Source: an uncultured Eubacteriales bacterium (GTDB lineage Bacteria > Bacillota > Clostridia > Christensenellales > Aristaeellaceae). From it: DNA of 36,641 nt. Position 1 is the first letter of the stretch. The number at the start of each line of letters is the position of its first letter. The position numbers and the translations under genes are program-made. The stretch covers positions 1-36,641 of the forward strand of contig CACZLE010000015.1 of the NCBI GenBank assembly GCA_902781945.1. The letters are read 5' to 3'. The notes beneath the pieces are model-generated. The model was not told the origin of the DNA. It saw nothing but the letters and a program-made list of their open reading frames with translations, and searched no databases. Below, one piece after another: positions 7,671 to 15,838 of this stretch.

Positions 7671-8238
7671 CGCTTGCTTTCTCCCCCAATTCTTTCATCT
7701 TTTCCATCACCTTTTGCAGGTCGCGCCAGGCCTCGCGCTTTTTGCTCTCGTCCCGCAGCAGCGCCGCCGGGTGATAGGTGGGCATGAACCACACGCCCTT
7801 CTTTTCCACCCAGATGCCGTGCTCCCGGGTGATGCGGAAATCCTCCCGCAGGAGCGTCCGGGCGGCGGTGGCGCCCAAGAGCACGATGACCCGGGGCCGC
7901 ACCAAGGCCACCTGCTGGCGCAGATAGGGCAGGCACATCTGGGCCTCCAGAGGCTCCGGCGTGCGGTTGTGGGGCGGGCGGCACTTGACGATATTGCAGA
8001 TGTACACCTGCTCCCGGTCATAGCCCATGGCCGCGATCATCTTGGTGAGCAACTGCCCCGCCGCGCCCACAAAGGCCAGGCCCTGCATGTCTTCATCCGC
8101 CCCGGGACCTTCCCCGATGAACATCAGCTTGGCATGGATATCGCCCTGGCCGGGCACCTTGTTGTGGATCTGCTTGCACAGTTCACACTTTTCGCAGGCG
8201 TAGATTTCATCATACAGCGATTGCCATGAAACCCGCAT
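7648..8238 (-). CDS. Family 4 uracil-DNA glycosylase (4Fe-4S)
   Basis: Base-excision enzyme removing uracil from DNA. The four cluster cysteines of family 4 are present at C15, C18 (CEKC), C86 (IVKCRPPHNR) and C102 (QMCLPYL). Motif A reads GEGPGADED (about 42-50), with G in place of the more common A, followed by FVGAAGQLL; motif B is TYHPAALLR. Length 196 residues is typical. AAGGGG lies eight bases before the ATG. It sits directly upstream of, and overlaps, a related gene that lacks the cluster residues, and follows a small membrane-protein gene. Identification is strong. Confidence 0.92.
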   Translation of the reverse strand: MRVSWQSLYDEIYACEKCELCKQIHNKVPGQGDIHAKLMFIGEGPGADEDMQGLAFVGAAGQLLTKMIAAMGYDREQVYICNIVKCRPPHNRTPEPLEAQMCLPYLRQQVALVRPRVIVLLGATAARTLLREDFRITREHGIWVEKKGVWFMPTYHPAALLRDESKKREAWRDLQKVMEKMKELGEKASDGGHEGV

Positions 8239-8259
8239 ACGCGCCGCCCCTTCTGTATC

Positions 8260-8484
8260 TTATTGTCTGAACATGTCGATGAACACCTTGAAGGTGCTGG
8301 TGGCGTCCTGCCGCAGCCAGTTGACCAGGCTGAAAATCAGCAGCACCAGGATGAGACACACGGCCACGCCGCCCACCACGGCCATAAAATCCGCCAGCCC
8401 GGCGGTGAGCCGCCAGCGGTCCTGCCGCAGCATGCGGTCCTCTTCCTTGCGCGCAAGATATTCTTCGCGTTTCTGCTCGTTCAT
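8260..8484 (-). CDS. Small single-pass membrane protein, unknown
   Basis: Not recognised. A 74-residue product with a highly charged N terminus (about 1-25, many E, K and R), one hydrophobic helix (about 30-55) and a short polar tail. GAGG stands eight bases before the ATG, with AAGGAT overlapping. It lies 12 bases after trmL and 21 bases before the family 4 glycosylase, all on the minus strand, so it is probably part of that operon. The tight spacing supports it as a real gene; nothing in the sequence points to a function. Confidence 0.7.
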   Translation of the reverse strand: MNEQKREEYLARKEEDRMLRQDRWRLTAGLADFMAVVGGVAVCLILVLLIFSLVNWLRQDATSTFKVFIDMFRQ

Positions 8485-8496
8485 ATCCTTATCCTC

Positions 8497-9012
8497 TTAC
8501 ACGTAATCCATCCAGGGAGAAACGGGATCCTCCCGGCCCGTCAGGCTGCCGTGATCACACAGGCCCGGGAAACCCTGCTGCCGGAGGGCCTCATAGAGCA
8601 CGATGGCCACGGAATTGCTGAGGTTCAGAGATCTTGCCTCCTGCCGCATGGGAATGCGGATGCAGCGGTCATAGACCCGGGAAAGCAGGGATTCCGGCAA
8701 CCCCTTTGTCTCGCAGCCGAACACCAGGAAATCATCGGGGCCATAGCTGGCCTCATGATAGCCCCGCGGGGCCTTGGTGGTGGCAAAATGATAGGCGGCC
8801 CCGGGGTACTCCCGCATCATTGTATCAAAATCCGGATGAACATGCAATTCCATCAAATGCCAGTAATCCAGGCCCGCGCGCTTGAGATATTTGTCGCTGA
8901 GCTCAAACCCCAGGGGCTCGATGAGATGGAGCAAGCTGCCCGTGGCAGCGCAGGTGCGGGCGATGTTGCCCGTGTTTTGCGGGATCTCCGGAGCGTAGAG
9001 GACGATATGCAT
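8497..9012 (-). CDS. trmL: tRNA (cytidine/uridine-34 2'-O)-methyltransferase
   Basis: SPOUT-class enzyme that methylates the ribose of the wobble base in certain leucine tRNAs using S-adenosylmethionine. The N-terminal block LYAPEIPQNTGNIARTC, the middle block FGCETKGLP and the C-terminal knot block IPMRQEARSLNLSNSVAIVL are the family signatures. I start it at the internal ATG at 9012 (171 residues), because GGGAGG lies five bases upstream and the family begins with MHIVLY-like sequence; the nine-residue longer frame is not supported. First gene of the minus operon with the two glycosylases. It diverges from the nucleotidyltransferase gene across an 81-base gap; its own promoter is unclear, a possible TATAAC -10 having only a weak -35. 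Confidence 0.93.
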   Translation of the reverse strand: MHIVLYAPEIPQNTGNIARTCAATGSLLHLIEPLGFELSDKYLKRAGLDYWHLMELHVHPDFDTMMREYPGAAYHFATTKAPRGYHEASYGPDDFLVFGCETKGLPESLLSRVYDRCIRIPMRQEARSLNLSNSVAIVLYEALRQQGFPGLCDHGSLTGREDPVSPWMDYV

Positions 9013-9033
9013 GGCTGCCTCCCAAATTATCGG

Positions 9034-9062
9034 TTGCAAAAAGGCCGATCAGTTGTTATAAT
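9034..9062 (+). promoter_or_regulatory. Sigma-A promoter of the nucleotidyltransferase gene
   Basis: TTGCAA (9034-9039), 17-base spacer, TATAAT (9057-9062), preceded by TG one base upstream of the -10 (extended -10). This is one of the best promoter matches in the window. Confidence 0.85.
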
Positions 9063-9093
9063 TTTGTAGAAATGAAACCAAAGGAGAAGGAAA

Positions 9094-10008
9094 ATGCAGA
9101 AGGAACCCATTCTGGTCGTCATGGCCGCAGGCATCGGCAGCCGCTTCGGCGGGGTCAAGCAGCTGGCCTCTTTCGGCAAAAACGGCGAGTGCATCATCGA
9201 TTATTCCCTGTTCGACGCCTATCGCGCGGGCTTCCGCCGCGTGGTGTTCATCGTAAACGAAAAAATCTACGAGGACTTCCGGCAGAAGATCGGCGTCCAT
9301 GTGGAAGGCCGCATGGAGGTGCGCTATGCCATCCAGAAGCTGGATAAGCTGCCGGAGGGCTGCGCCGTGCCGGAAGGCCGCCAGAAGCCCTGGGGCACCG
9401 GTCACGCCGTCATGTGCTGCCGGGAGCTGATCGACGCGCCCTTCGCCGCCATCAACGGCGACGACTTCTATGGCCGGGACGCCTTTGAAAAGATTTACGG
9501 CTTCCTGTCCCAGCCCCATCAAAAGGGCGAATACGCCATGTGCGGCTTCCTGCTGAAAAACACCCTGAGCGAAAACGGCTACGTGTCCCGGGGCGTATGC
9601 ACCAACGACGAGAATGGCATGCTGGACAGCATCGTGGAGCGCACCCACATCATCGGCACCTGCGACGGGCCCATGTTCACCGAGGATGGCAGCATCTACA
9701 CCCGTCTGCCCGAGGACGCGCCGGTGTCCATGAACCTGTGGGGCTTCACCCCGGATTTCATGGAGGAGCTGTGCGGACGCTTCCCGGCCTTCTATCGGAA
9801 AGCCATGGAAACCAATCCCTTGAAGGCGGAATACTTCCTGCCCTTCGTGGTCAACGACACTTTGAAGGAGGGCCTTTCCACCGTGCGGGTGCTGGGAACC
9901 GACAGCAAATGGTATGGCGTCACCTATCACGACGACGTGCCCTTCGTGCAGAACGCCATCGCCCGTATGACGGATGGCGGCGAATATCCCCCGGCCCTTT
10001 GGCCATAA
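9094..10008 (+). CDS. Nucleotidyltransferase family protein (sugar-NTP transferase fold)
   Basis: Predicted nucleotidyl- or sugar-phosphate nucleotidyltransferase with a GT-A fold. The N-terminal nucleotide-binding loop reads MAAGIGSRFGGVKQL (about 10-24), and the metal-binding position is NGDDFYG (about 124-130) where most relatives have DGD. The conserved PWGTGHA segment precedes it. It has 304 residues and no added hexapeptide-repeat domain. GGAG lies in a purine-rich run before the ATG. It is monocistronic: strong promoter upstream, clear terminator downstream. The sugar substrate cannot be read from the sequence, so no gene name is given. Confidence 0.85.
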   Translation: MQKEPILVVMAAGIGSRFGGVKQLASFGKNGECIIDYSLFDAYRAGFRRVVFIVNEKIYEDFRQKIGVHVEGRMEVRYAIQKLDKLPEGCAVPEGRQKPWGTGHAVMCCRELIDAPFAAINGDDFYGRDAFEKIYGFLSQPHQKGEYAMCGFLLKNTLSENGYVSRGVCTNDENGMLDSIVERTHIIGTCDGPMFTEDGSIYTRLPEDAPVSMNLWGFTPDFMEELCGRFPAFYRKAMETNPLKAEYFLPFVVNDTLKEGLSTVRVLGTDSKWYGVTYHDDVPFVQNAIARMTDGGEYPPALWP

Positions 10009-10015
10009 ACCTCAC

Positions 10016-10038
10016 GCCTCGCTCCGCGAGGCTTTTTT
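10016..10038 (+). terminator. Intrinsic terminator after the nucleotidyltransferase gene
   Basis: GCCTCG (10016-10021) pairs with CGAGGC (10027-10032), followed by six T (10033-10038). The T-tract overlaps the stop codon of the convergent gene, so the two genes end back to back. Confidence 0.85.
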
Positions 10039-11212
10039 ACAAGCCAGCCGCCCGCAGGAGGGCGCTTTTCGCGCCAAGGAGCTGCATATCGCGCAATTGA
10101 TCCGTCACCTTGTCCTCCAGCCCGTCGATCTCCCGCAGGTCGCAGCCCCAGATCTCGTAATCGCTCAGGGCGGCGTAGGCCAGGGATTCCGGCGGCATAT
10201 CGCAGCTCATGCGGGAGAAGGCGGCCAGGGCGTATTCCTGCTCCAGCACGGGAGCGTCGCCCTCCTCCGTGGGCAGGCGGTATTCCCCCTCCGCGTTTTT
10301 GCGCACCCCCGCATACAGCATGATGAGGCTGCTCAAGGCAAAGCACAGGCAGGAAGGCAGGGCGGCGTTCTCCTTTTCGTAGGCCGCCAGGGCGGGCAGC
10401 ACGCAGGCCACGAACCGGGCCAGCAGGTTTTCTCCGATGGCGGGCCAGGCTTCCTCCCCGCAGGCGTTCTCCAGATAGGCGCACACCCGGGCGGCGTATT
10501 GCAGGCCCTCCTCCCGAGAAATTTTGAGGCCTGGCATGATCTCCTCCGTCAGCGCCTTGCCCAGCAGGCTGCGAAAATCGCCGTCCCGCATGATGGCGCC
10601 GATGGTATTCATGCCGCAGAGTGTGCCCACCGCCGCCGTGATGACCCCGGCGCCCCCCAGCATCCATTGCTTGCGCAGGGCGTAGGGCTGCAAATCGCGG
10701 ACGTAGCGCACCGCCTCCGCTATCTCGGGCACTGGCAGGGGCTTATCCGTCTCAATGAGCCACTCGGCGCAGTCCGTCATGGTGGAGGCAAACGTGTTTT
10801 CCGTCACCAGCCATTGCAGAAAGGCCGCCGGCAGCTTCCAATGGAGGGCGCAGGCGATCATAGCCTCCTGGAGATGGGCCGCGTTGTGGGGCAGGCTGAC
10901 GCAGGGCAGCAGCGTCCAGCCGGACAAATGGGCCTGATAGCGCAGATAAAGCAGCATCACAGCCAAGCCCGGCAGAGTCTGCGGGGTCTCCCGGTCATCC
11001 TCCTGGATGGATACGTCCGCGCCCTCGTCGCCGATCAGGCAGCGGACCTCGGGCTTCACCGCCCACTCCAGGGGATCGATCCGCCGCTGCAAATTTTCCG
11101 AACGGCTGCCCAGCAGGCTTTTCATGCCCTCCCGGCTGCCCGCCACCAGGGCGTATACGCTGCTTTCGGCATTCAGGGGCATGGCCGCGCAGGCCAACTG
11201 CATTTCGCTCAT
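10037..11212 (-). CDS. Degenerate tagaturonate reductase/mannitol dehydrogenase family protein
   Basis: By eye it aligns along most of its length with UxaB-type polyol dehydrogenases: GWTLLPCVSL near 98-107, FLQWLVTENTFASTMTD near 131-147, PYALRKQWML near 176-185, EEIMPGL, then LPSCLCFALSSLIMLY and a WGCDL...GLEDKV tail. Two things are missing. The cofactor-binding N terminus with its GxGNFLR loop is absent (391 residues against about 480). Of the catalytic K-x4-N-x2-H motif only K181 remains; the N and H positions are G186 and G189. GGGAGG lies five bases before the ATG and a TTGCGT-17-TATAAT promoter is just upstream, so this is an intact expressed gene, not a fragment. It may be a binding or regulatory protein; function unknown. 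Confidence 0.75.
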   Translation of the reverse strand: MSEMQLACAAMPLNAESSVYALVAGSREGMKSLLGSRSENLQRRIDPLEWAVKPEVRCLIGDEGADVSIQEDDRETPQTLPGLAVMLLYLRYQAHLSGWTLLPCVSLPHNAAHLQEAMIACALHWKLPAAFLQWLVTENTFASTMTDCAEWLIETDKPLPVPEIAEAVRYVRDLQPYALRKQWMLGGAGVITAAVGTLCGMNTIGAIMRDGDFRSLLGKALTEEIMPGLKISREEGLQYAARVCAYLENACGEEAWPAIGENLLARFVACVLPALAAYEKENAALPSCLCFALSSLIMLYAGVRKNAEGEYRLPTEEGDAPVLEQEYALAAFSRMSCDMPPESLAYAALSDYEIWGCDLREIDGLEDKVTDQLRDMQLLGAKSALLRAAGL

Positions 11213-11240
11213 GTGCGCCTCCCAAGGTTTGATCTATTTT

Positions 11241-11269
11241 ATTATACCCTTTATCGCGCTTTGACGCAA
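11241..11269 (-). promoter_or_regulatory. Sigma-A promoter of the degenerate dehydrogenase gene
   Basis: On the minus strand TTGCGT (11264-11269), 17-base spacer, TATAAT (11241-11246), about 29 bases before the ATG. The -35 end touches the ribosome-site region of the divergent helicase gene. Confidence 0.8.
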
Positions 11270-11286
11270 TGAAAAGAGGTGAAAAA

Positions 11287-13563
11287 ATGTCCGCATCCTC
11301 CCTGCGCGCGTCCGTCCGTCAGATGGTGGAATTCTCTCTGCGGGGCGGCGATCTGATCCCCGCTTCCGCCGCCGCCATGGCGGAGGGCAGCCGCGCTCAT
11401 CGGTCCCGCCAGGACAGCGTTTCCGCCCACGCGGAGCGCCCCGTGCGCTGGCAGGGAACCTGCGATGGAGTGGAAGCGGACATTCAGGGGCGCATCGACC
11501 TATTGTGGGAGGACGCGGACCCGCTGTGCATCGACGAGCTCAAGCTGATCTCGCCCTATGCGCCCTTGCCGGACGCGCCGCTGCCCACCCATCGCATGCA
11601 GGCGGTGTGCTACGGGTATATGCTGGCGGAGGAGCTGGAATTACAATCCATCAGCGTGCGGGTGAGCTATGTGACGGAAACCGGCGCGGTGCGCGCGGAT
11701 TTTGAGGAAACGCTGGACCGCGCCGCATTGACGGAGCAGTTTTTCGCCATGCTGCGGCCCCTGGCGGCCTGGCATAAGCTGCAATGCGCCCACAAAGCAG
11801 ATCGGGACAGCAGCCTGCAAGCCCTGCAATTCCCCTACGATCACTTCCGGCCCGGGCAGCGGGAGATGGCCGCCCAGGTCTACACCGCCATCCAGCGCAA
11901 AAAGCGGCTGTTCGCCACCCTGCCCACGGGCACGGGCAAAAGCGCCGCCACGCTGTTTCCCGCCCTCAAGGCCCTGGGCAACGGGCTGACCCGGCAGATT
12001 TTCTATCTGACGGCCCGCGGCACGGCGCAGCTGTCCGCCCTGGACGCCCTGGAGCGCATGAAGGGTCTGGCCCTGCGCAGCGTGGTGCTGACCGCCCGGG
12101 AAAAATGCTGCCCCCAATCTCCCATGCGCTGCCATCCGGATTTCTGCCCCCGGGCCAAGGGCTATTATGACCGGGAGCTGCCCGCCCTGATGGCTATCTG
12201 CGAGCAGCAGAAATGGGACGACATTCCGGGCTTTTGCGATCAATGGTCCCTGTGCCCCTTTGAGTTTTCCCTGGCGCTGTGCGAGATCAGCGACGTGGTG
12301 ATCTGCGATTACAATTATGTGTTCGATCCCCTGGTATCCCTGAAACGCATCATCGGCCAGGGCAAGCCCGTGACCCTGCTGATGGACGAGGCCCACAATC
12401 TGCCCGGGCGCACCCGGGATATGCTGTCAGCATGCCTGGACAGCCGGGAGGCGGCGGAATATCGCAGGGAGGTCGGCAAGCGCCTGGGACGAAAACATCC
12501 GCTGTATCTGGCTTTGTCCGCCCTGCTGCGCCCGCTGCGGAATGCCGAGGACGCATCCGACTTGCTTGCGCCGGTGGAAATGCTCATCAGCGAAATGGCG
12601 GAGCATCCCGGGGAAGGGGATCACGACTTTTTCCACGCGCTGCTGTCCTTCCGCATGGCGCTGAACCGCTATAACGAGGCCCCGGATGGATATCGAATTC
12701 TGGTGGATCCCGGTGCAAAGGAACGCAGCGTGACGCTGCTGTGCCTGGATATCTCCAGTCATTTGGAAAAGATCACCCGCCGCATGACGGGCTGCGTGTA
12801 TTTTTCCGCCACCCTGGAACCGCTGAGCGCCATGCGCGGATTGCTGGGCGGCAGCGAGGAGGACGCCCTGTTCGCTCTGCCCTCGCCCTTTCCCCCGGAA
12901 CGGCTGCTGGTCATGACCCATCCCCTGCCCACCCGCTATCAGCAGCGGGAGGACAGCGCCGGGGAGGCCGCCGCCTGCATTCTGGCGCTGTTTAGCGGGC
13001 GTCCGGGCAAATATGTGGCCTATTTTCCCAGCTATGCCTATCTTTCCCTGATCCTGGAAAGGCTGCTGGTACTGGCCCCCGATCTGCCCCTGAACGTGCA
13101 GGATCGGGGCATGGACCCGGAGGCCCGCGAACGCTTTTTACAGAAGATGCGGACCTGCAGCGGGCCGCTGCTGTCCCTGTGCGTGCTGGGCGGCATCTTT
13201 GCCGAGGGCATCGATCTGCCCGGGGATCAATTGATCGGCGTGGCCGTGGTGGGCGTGGGGCTGCCCCAGGTGAACGAGGTGCAGGAGGCCCTGCGGACCC
13301 ATTACGAGGAAACCCTGGGCGACGGTTTCGGCTTCGCCTATCGCAACCCCGGCATGCAGAAGGTATTGCAGGCGGCGGGCCGGGTGATCCGCAGCGAGAT
13401 GGACGCCGGTGTGGTGCTGCTGCTGGACAGCCGCTACCGCGAGGCCGCCTACGCCCGTCTGCTGCCGCCCCACTATCATCCGCTGGCTGTGGCGAACGCC
13501 GAGGAAATTCGCCGCCGCACGCAGGATTTTTGGCGTTTATATGGAATAAAGGATTCATTATGA
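11287..13563 (+). CDS. DinG/XPD-like DNA helicase with N-terminal nuclease-like domain
   Basis: Superfamily 2 iron-sulfur helicase, 758 residues. Residues about 50-165 resemble a RecB-type PD-(D/E)xK nuclease: GRIDLLW with D71, then E84-L-K86. The helicase core has Walker A PTGTGKS (213-219), DEAH (367-370), FSATLEPL, GIFAEGIDLPG and motif VI QAAGRVIRSE. Cysteines C274/C275, C282, C287 and C323 lie where XPD-family proteins bind a 4Fe-4S cluster. I use the ATG at 11287 because AGAGGTG lies about five bases upstream; the ATG at 11269 overlaps that ribosome site. It heads an operon with the DUF4364, ispDF and zinc-ribbon genes. Likely DNA repair or replication restart; whether the nuclease site is active is untested. 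Confidence 0.88.
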   Translation: MSASSLRASVRQMVEFSLRGGDLIPASAAAMAEGSRAHRSRQDSVSAHAERPVRWQGTCDGVEADIQGRIDLLWEDADPLCIDELKLISPYAPLPDAPLPTHRMQAVCYGYMLAEELELQSISVRVSYVTETGAVRADFEETLDRAALTEQFFAMLRPLAAWHKLQCAHKADRDSSLQALQFPYDHFRPGQREMAAQVYTAIQRKKRLFATLPTGTGKSAATLFPALKALGNGLTRQIFYLTARGTAQLSALDALERMKGLALRSVVLTAREKCCPQSPMRCHPDFCPRAKGYYDRELPALMAICEQQKWDDIPGFCDQWSLCPFEFSLALCEISDVVICDYNYVFDPLVSLKRIIGQGKPVTLLMDEAHNLPGRTRDMLSACLDSREAAEYRREVGKRLGRKHPLYLALSALLRPLRNAEDASDLLAPVEMLISEMAEHPGEGDHDFFHALLSFRMALNRYNEAPDGYRILVDPGAKERSVTLLCLDISSHLEKITRRMTGCVYFSATLEPLSAMRGLLGGSEEDALFALPSPFPPERLLVMTHPLPTRYQQREDSAGEAAACILALFSGRPGKYVAYFPSYAYLSLILERLLVLAPDLPLNVQDRGMDPEARERFLQKMRTCSGPLLSLCVLGGIFAEGIDLPGDQLIGVAVVGVGLPQVNEVQEALRTHYEETLGDGFGFAYRNPGMQKVLQAAGRVIRSEMDAGVVLLLDSRYREAAYARLLPPHYHPLAVANAEEIRRRTQDFWRLYGIKDSL

Positions 13564-13578
13564 TGAATGGAGGCCGCT

Positions 13579-14124
13579 ATGCTCCCGATCCCTCCCGCCC
13601 TGCTGGACGAACGCGAGCGCAAGCTGTATACCCTGCTGGCGCTGAAAGAACTGGGCAGCTGCACCCATACGCAGCTGCTGTATTTCATGGTGGAAAACGA
13701 GATCATGTCCTATTTTGACCTGGCCCTGGCCCTGCCCGAATTGGTCAACGACGGCCAGGCGGCCAAGATCGCCCATCCTGCGGAGAGCCTGTATCAGATC
13801 ACGGCGGCGGGATTGGAAACGGTGGAATTCTTTTCCGGCAAGCTGCCCCACAGCAAAGTGGTGATGATCCATGAGCAGGCCCCCCTGTGGCGGGAGCGCT
13901 TCGCCATCGAAAAGGAATTTTCCGCCAAGGTGGTGCAGCAGCCCGGGGGCGAATACGTGGCCCAGCTGCGGCTGGTGGAGGGCAGCTTTACGGTGCTGAG
14001 CATCGACATCCCGGCCCCGGAGCATAAAATGGCGGACCGCATCGCCGAAGCCTGGCCCCGGCACGCGGGCGAAATCTATCAATATCTGATGGATACCTTG
14101 GGAGAGGAACCGAAAAAGAAATGA
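13579..14124 (+). CDS. DUF4364 family protein
   Basis: Cytoplasmic protein of 181 residues found widely in Clostridia and of unknown function. It begins with a winged-helix-like region (about 8-75; [20 protein letters not shown]) resembling those of transcription regulators, and ends in an alpha/beta region (ending YLMDTLGEE). The ATG at 13579 is chosen because GGAGG lies five bases upstream; the ATG at 13567 would place that ribosome site inside the gene. It follows the helicase by 15 bases and overlaps ispDF by four bases. A DNA-binding role is plausible but unproven. Confidence 0.85.
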   Translation: MLPIPPALLDERERKLYTLLALKELGSCTHTQLLYFMVENEIMSYFDLALALPELVNDGQAAKIAHPAESLYQITAAGLETVEFFSGKLPHSKVVMIHEQAPLWRERFAIEKEFSAKVVQQPGGEYVAQLRLVEGSFTVLSIDIPAPEHKMADRIAEAWPRHAGEIYQYLMDTLGEEPKKK

Positions 14125-15260
14125 GCGTATGGGCGATTTTGCTTTCCGGCGGCAGCGGCACCCGCATGGGCAACGCCGTGAACAAGACCCTGCTGCCCCT
14201 GGCCGGGGAATGCGCGCTGTGCAGGTCCCTGCGCACCCTGCGGCGGCATTGCGACGGCGTCGCTTTGGTGATGCGGCCCTGTGACGAGGAAGCCGTGCGG
14301 CTGGCCTTGGCGGACAGCGGATTGACCGCGGAACGCTTTGCATATGGCGGATCGGATCGGCAGGCGTCGGTATACAATGGCCTGCAAGCTCTGCCGGAGG
14401 ACTGCGATATCGTGCTGGTGCACGACGGGGCGCGGCCTCTGTTGGATGACGACACGGTGAAAAGCGTAATAGAAAGCGTGCGGCTGCACGGCTCGGGCAT
14501 CGCCAGCACGCCGGTCACAGACACCATCAAACAGGTGGGCAGCGATGGGATCGTGGAAGCCACCCCGGACCGCAGCCGCCTGCGGGCGGTGCAAACGCCC
14601 CAGGGCTTCAAAAAAGACCTGCTTTTGCGGGCGCATCGGGAAATTACTGAGCGCTATACCGACGACGCGGCCCTGGTGGCCGCCCTGGGCGAGCCTGTAT
14701 ATCTGTGCGCGGGCAGCCCGAAAAACATTAAACTGACCACACCGGAGGATAAAAACATGGCGGAATTCGCATTGCAGGGCATGCCCCGGGTGGGCCACGG
14801 CTACGACGCTCACCGGCTGGCAGAGGATCGCAGGCTCATATTGGGCGGCGTCGAAATCCCCTATGAAAAGGGGCTGCTGGGCCACAGCGACGCGGACGTG
14901 CTGGTGCACGCGGTGATCGACGCGCTGCTGGGCGCGGCGGCTCTGGGCGACATCGGCCAGCATTTTCCGGACAAGGACCCGCAGTACAAGGGCATCTCTT
15001 CCATCCTGCTGCTGAAAGAAACGGCGGCCATTCTGCAAAAAGCAGGCTTCGTTCTCCACAATGTGGACGCCACCCTGATCGCCCAGCGGCCCAAGCTGGC
15101 GGCATATATTCCCCAGATGCGGCAAAACATGGCCGACGCCCTGGGGTTGGCGGTCAGCCGCGTGTCCGTCAAAGCCACCACCACCGAGGGCATGGGCTTT
15201 GAAGGCGCGGGCGAGGGCATCAGCGCCCATGCCGTGGCGCTGGTATACGAACGAAGCTGA
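14121..15260 (+). CDS. ispDF: Bifunctional MEP-pathway enzyme IspD-IspF
   Basis: Fusion of 4-diphosphocytidyl-methylerythritol synthase (IspD, about 1-215) and 2C-methyl-erythritol 2,4-cyclodiphosphate synthase (IspF, about 222-379). IspD shows [24 protein letters not shown] and HDGARPL. IspF shows GHGYDAHR and [20 protein letters not shown]229, H231 and H263 are the expected metal ligands. Length 379 matches known fusions. The gene overlaps the DUF4364 stop by four bases (ATGA), so translation is coupled. The two activities are non-consecutive steps of isoprenoid synthesis; dxs, the first step, lies 4 kb away on the other strand. Confidence 0.95.
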   Translation: MSVWAILLSGGSGTRMGNAVNKTLLPLAGECALCRSLRTLRRHCDGVALVMRPCDEEAVRLALADSGLTAERFAYGGSDRQASVYNGLQALPEDCDIVLVHDGARPLLDDDTVKSVIESVRLHGSGIASTPVTDTIKQVGSDGIVEATPDRSRLRAVQTPQGFKKDLLLRAHREITERYTDDAALVAALGEPVYLCAGSPKNIKLTTPEDKNMAEFALQGMPRVGHGYDAHRLAEDRRLILGGVEIPYEKGLLGHSDADVLVHAVIDALLGAAALGDIGQHFPDKDPQYKGISSILLLKETAAILQKAGFVLHNVDATLIAQRPKLAAYIPQMRQNMADALGLAVSRVSVKATTTEGMGFEGAGEGISAHAVALVYERS

Positions 15261-15274
15261 CGGGAGGGAGCCTC

Positions 15275-15709
15275 ATGTGGACATGCGTAAGATGCAAGCA
15301 GACCGTGGATGACCGTCTGGCGGTGTGTCCCCATTGCGGGGCGGCCCGCAGCGCCGGGCGATTCAGCAAGGAAATCCAACCTCAGCAGACACCCCAGGCC
15401 CAATACGCGCCGGATTTTGGCCATGTGCGGGCGGGGCGCGGCTTTATGATCTTCGGCGTGATCCTGGCGGTGCTGCTGCCCGCCGTGGCGATCTTCGCGG
15501 CGATCCTGTGCAGAAACGGCTGGATCGGGGAGCTGTATCGTTTGATGAACCCGGATGCCGCAATAGCCGAACTGAGCGACGGCAAGACCAATCTGCTCTA
15601 TTGGGCGCTGACAATCGCTGCTGCCCTGCTCTCCTCCCTGCCCGGTATCTGGACAGTGGGCTTGGGCAAGGCCCTGCGCCGCCTCCACCGGATGGAGGAG
15701 CTTTTATAA
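15275..15709 (+). CDS. Zinc-ribbon membrane protein, unknown
   Basis: 144 residues. The N terminus is a zinc ribbon (C4-x2-C7 and C18-x2-C21). A linker follows, then two hydrophobic helices (about 55-80 and 108-130) separated by a polar loop. Such zinc-ribbon plus two-helix proteins are common in Clostridia and have no assigned role. GGGAGG lies before the ATG. It is the last gene of the helicase operon, 14 bases after ispDF, and is followed by a strong terminator. Confidence 0.8.
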   Translation: MWTCVRCKQTVDDRLAVCPHCGAARSAGRFSKEIQPQQTPQAQYAPDFGHVRAGRGFMIFGVILAVLLPAVAIFAAILCRNGWIGELYRLMNPDAAIAELSDGKTNLLYWALTIAAALLSSLPGIWTVGLGKALRRLHRMEELL

Positions 15710-15716
15710 AACGCAA

Positions 15717-15749
15717 CCGCCTTTTCGCCAGAGAAAGGCGGCTTTTTTT
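15717..15749 (+). terminator. Intrinsic terminator of the helicase-ispDF operon
   Basis: CCGCCTTT (15717-15724) pairs with AAAGGCGG (15734-15741) around a 9-base loop, followed by C and seven T. Confidence 0.9.
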
Positions 15750-15787
15750 GCCTTTTTTCGCGCCCTCAACCGACAGGCGATATCCCC

Positions 15788-15810
15788 TATACAGACTAAG
15801 ATGCTGTATA
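15788..15810. promoter_or_regulatory. Dyad upstream of spoIIE, possible operator
   Basis: TATACAG (15788-15794) and CTGTATA (15804-15810) are perfect inverted halves 9 bases apart, 28 bases before the spoIIE ATG. No clear sigma-A -35 is present. It could be a regulator site or part of a sporulation-controlled promoter; no protein is assigned. Confidence 0.35.
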
Positions 15811-15838
15811 TCTTCACAGCTATCGGAGCGTGACGACC

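Noticed and set aside
9013..9093. Sigma-A promoter for trmL in the divergent gap
   Set aside because: A TATAAC -10 exists on the minus strand but the -35 options are poor; left uncalled.
11213..11286. Promoter for the helicase operon
   Set aside because: TTGACG at 11261 is too close to the start codon to have a -10 before it, and other hexamers are weak.
15750..15838. Possible Spo0A box (TGTCGGT on the minus strand) before spoIIE
   Set aside because: Two mismatches to TGTCGAA and no second box; not enough to call.
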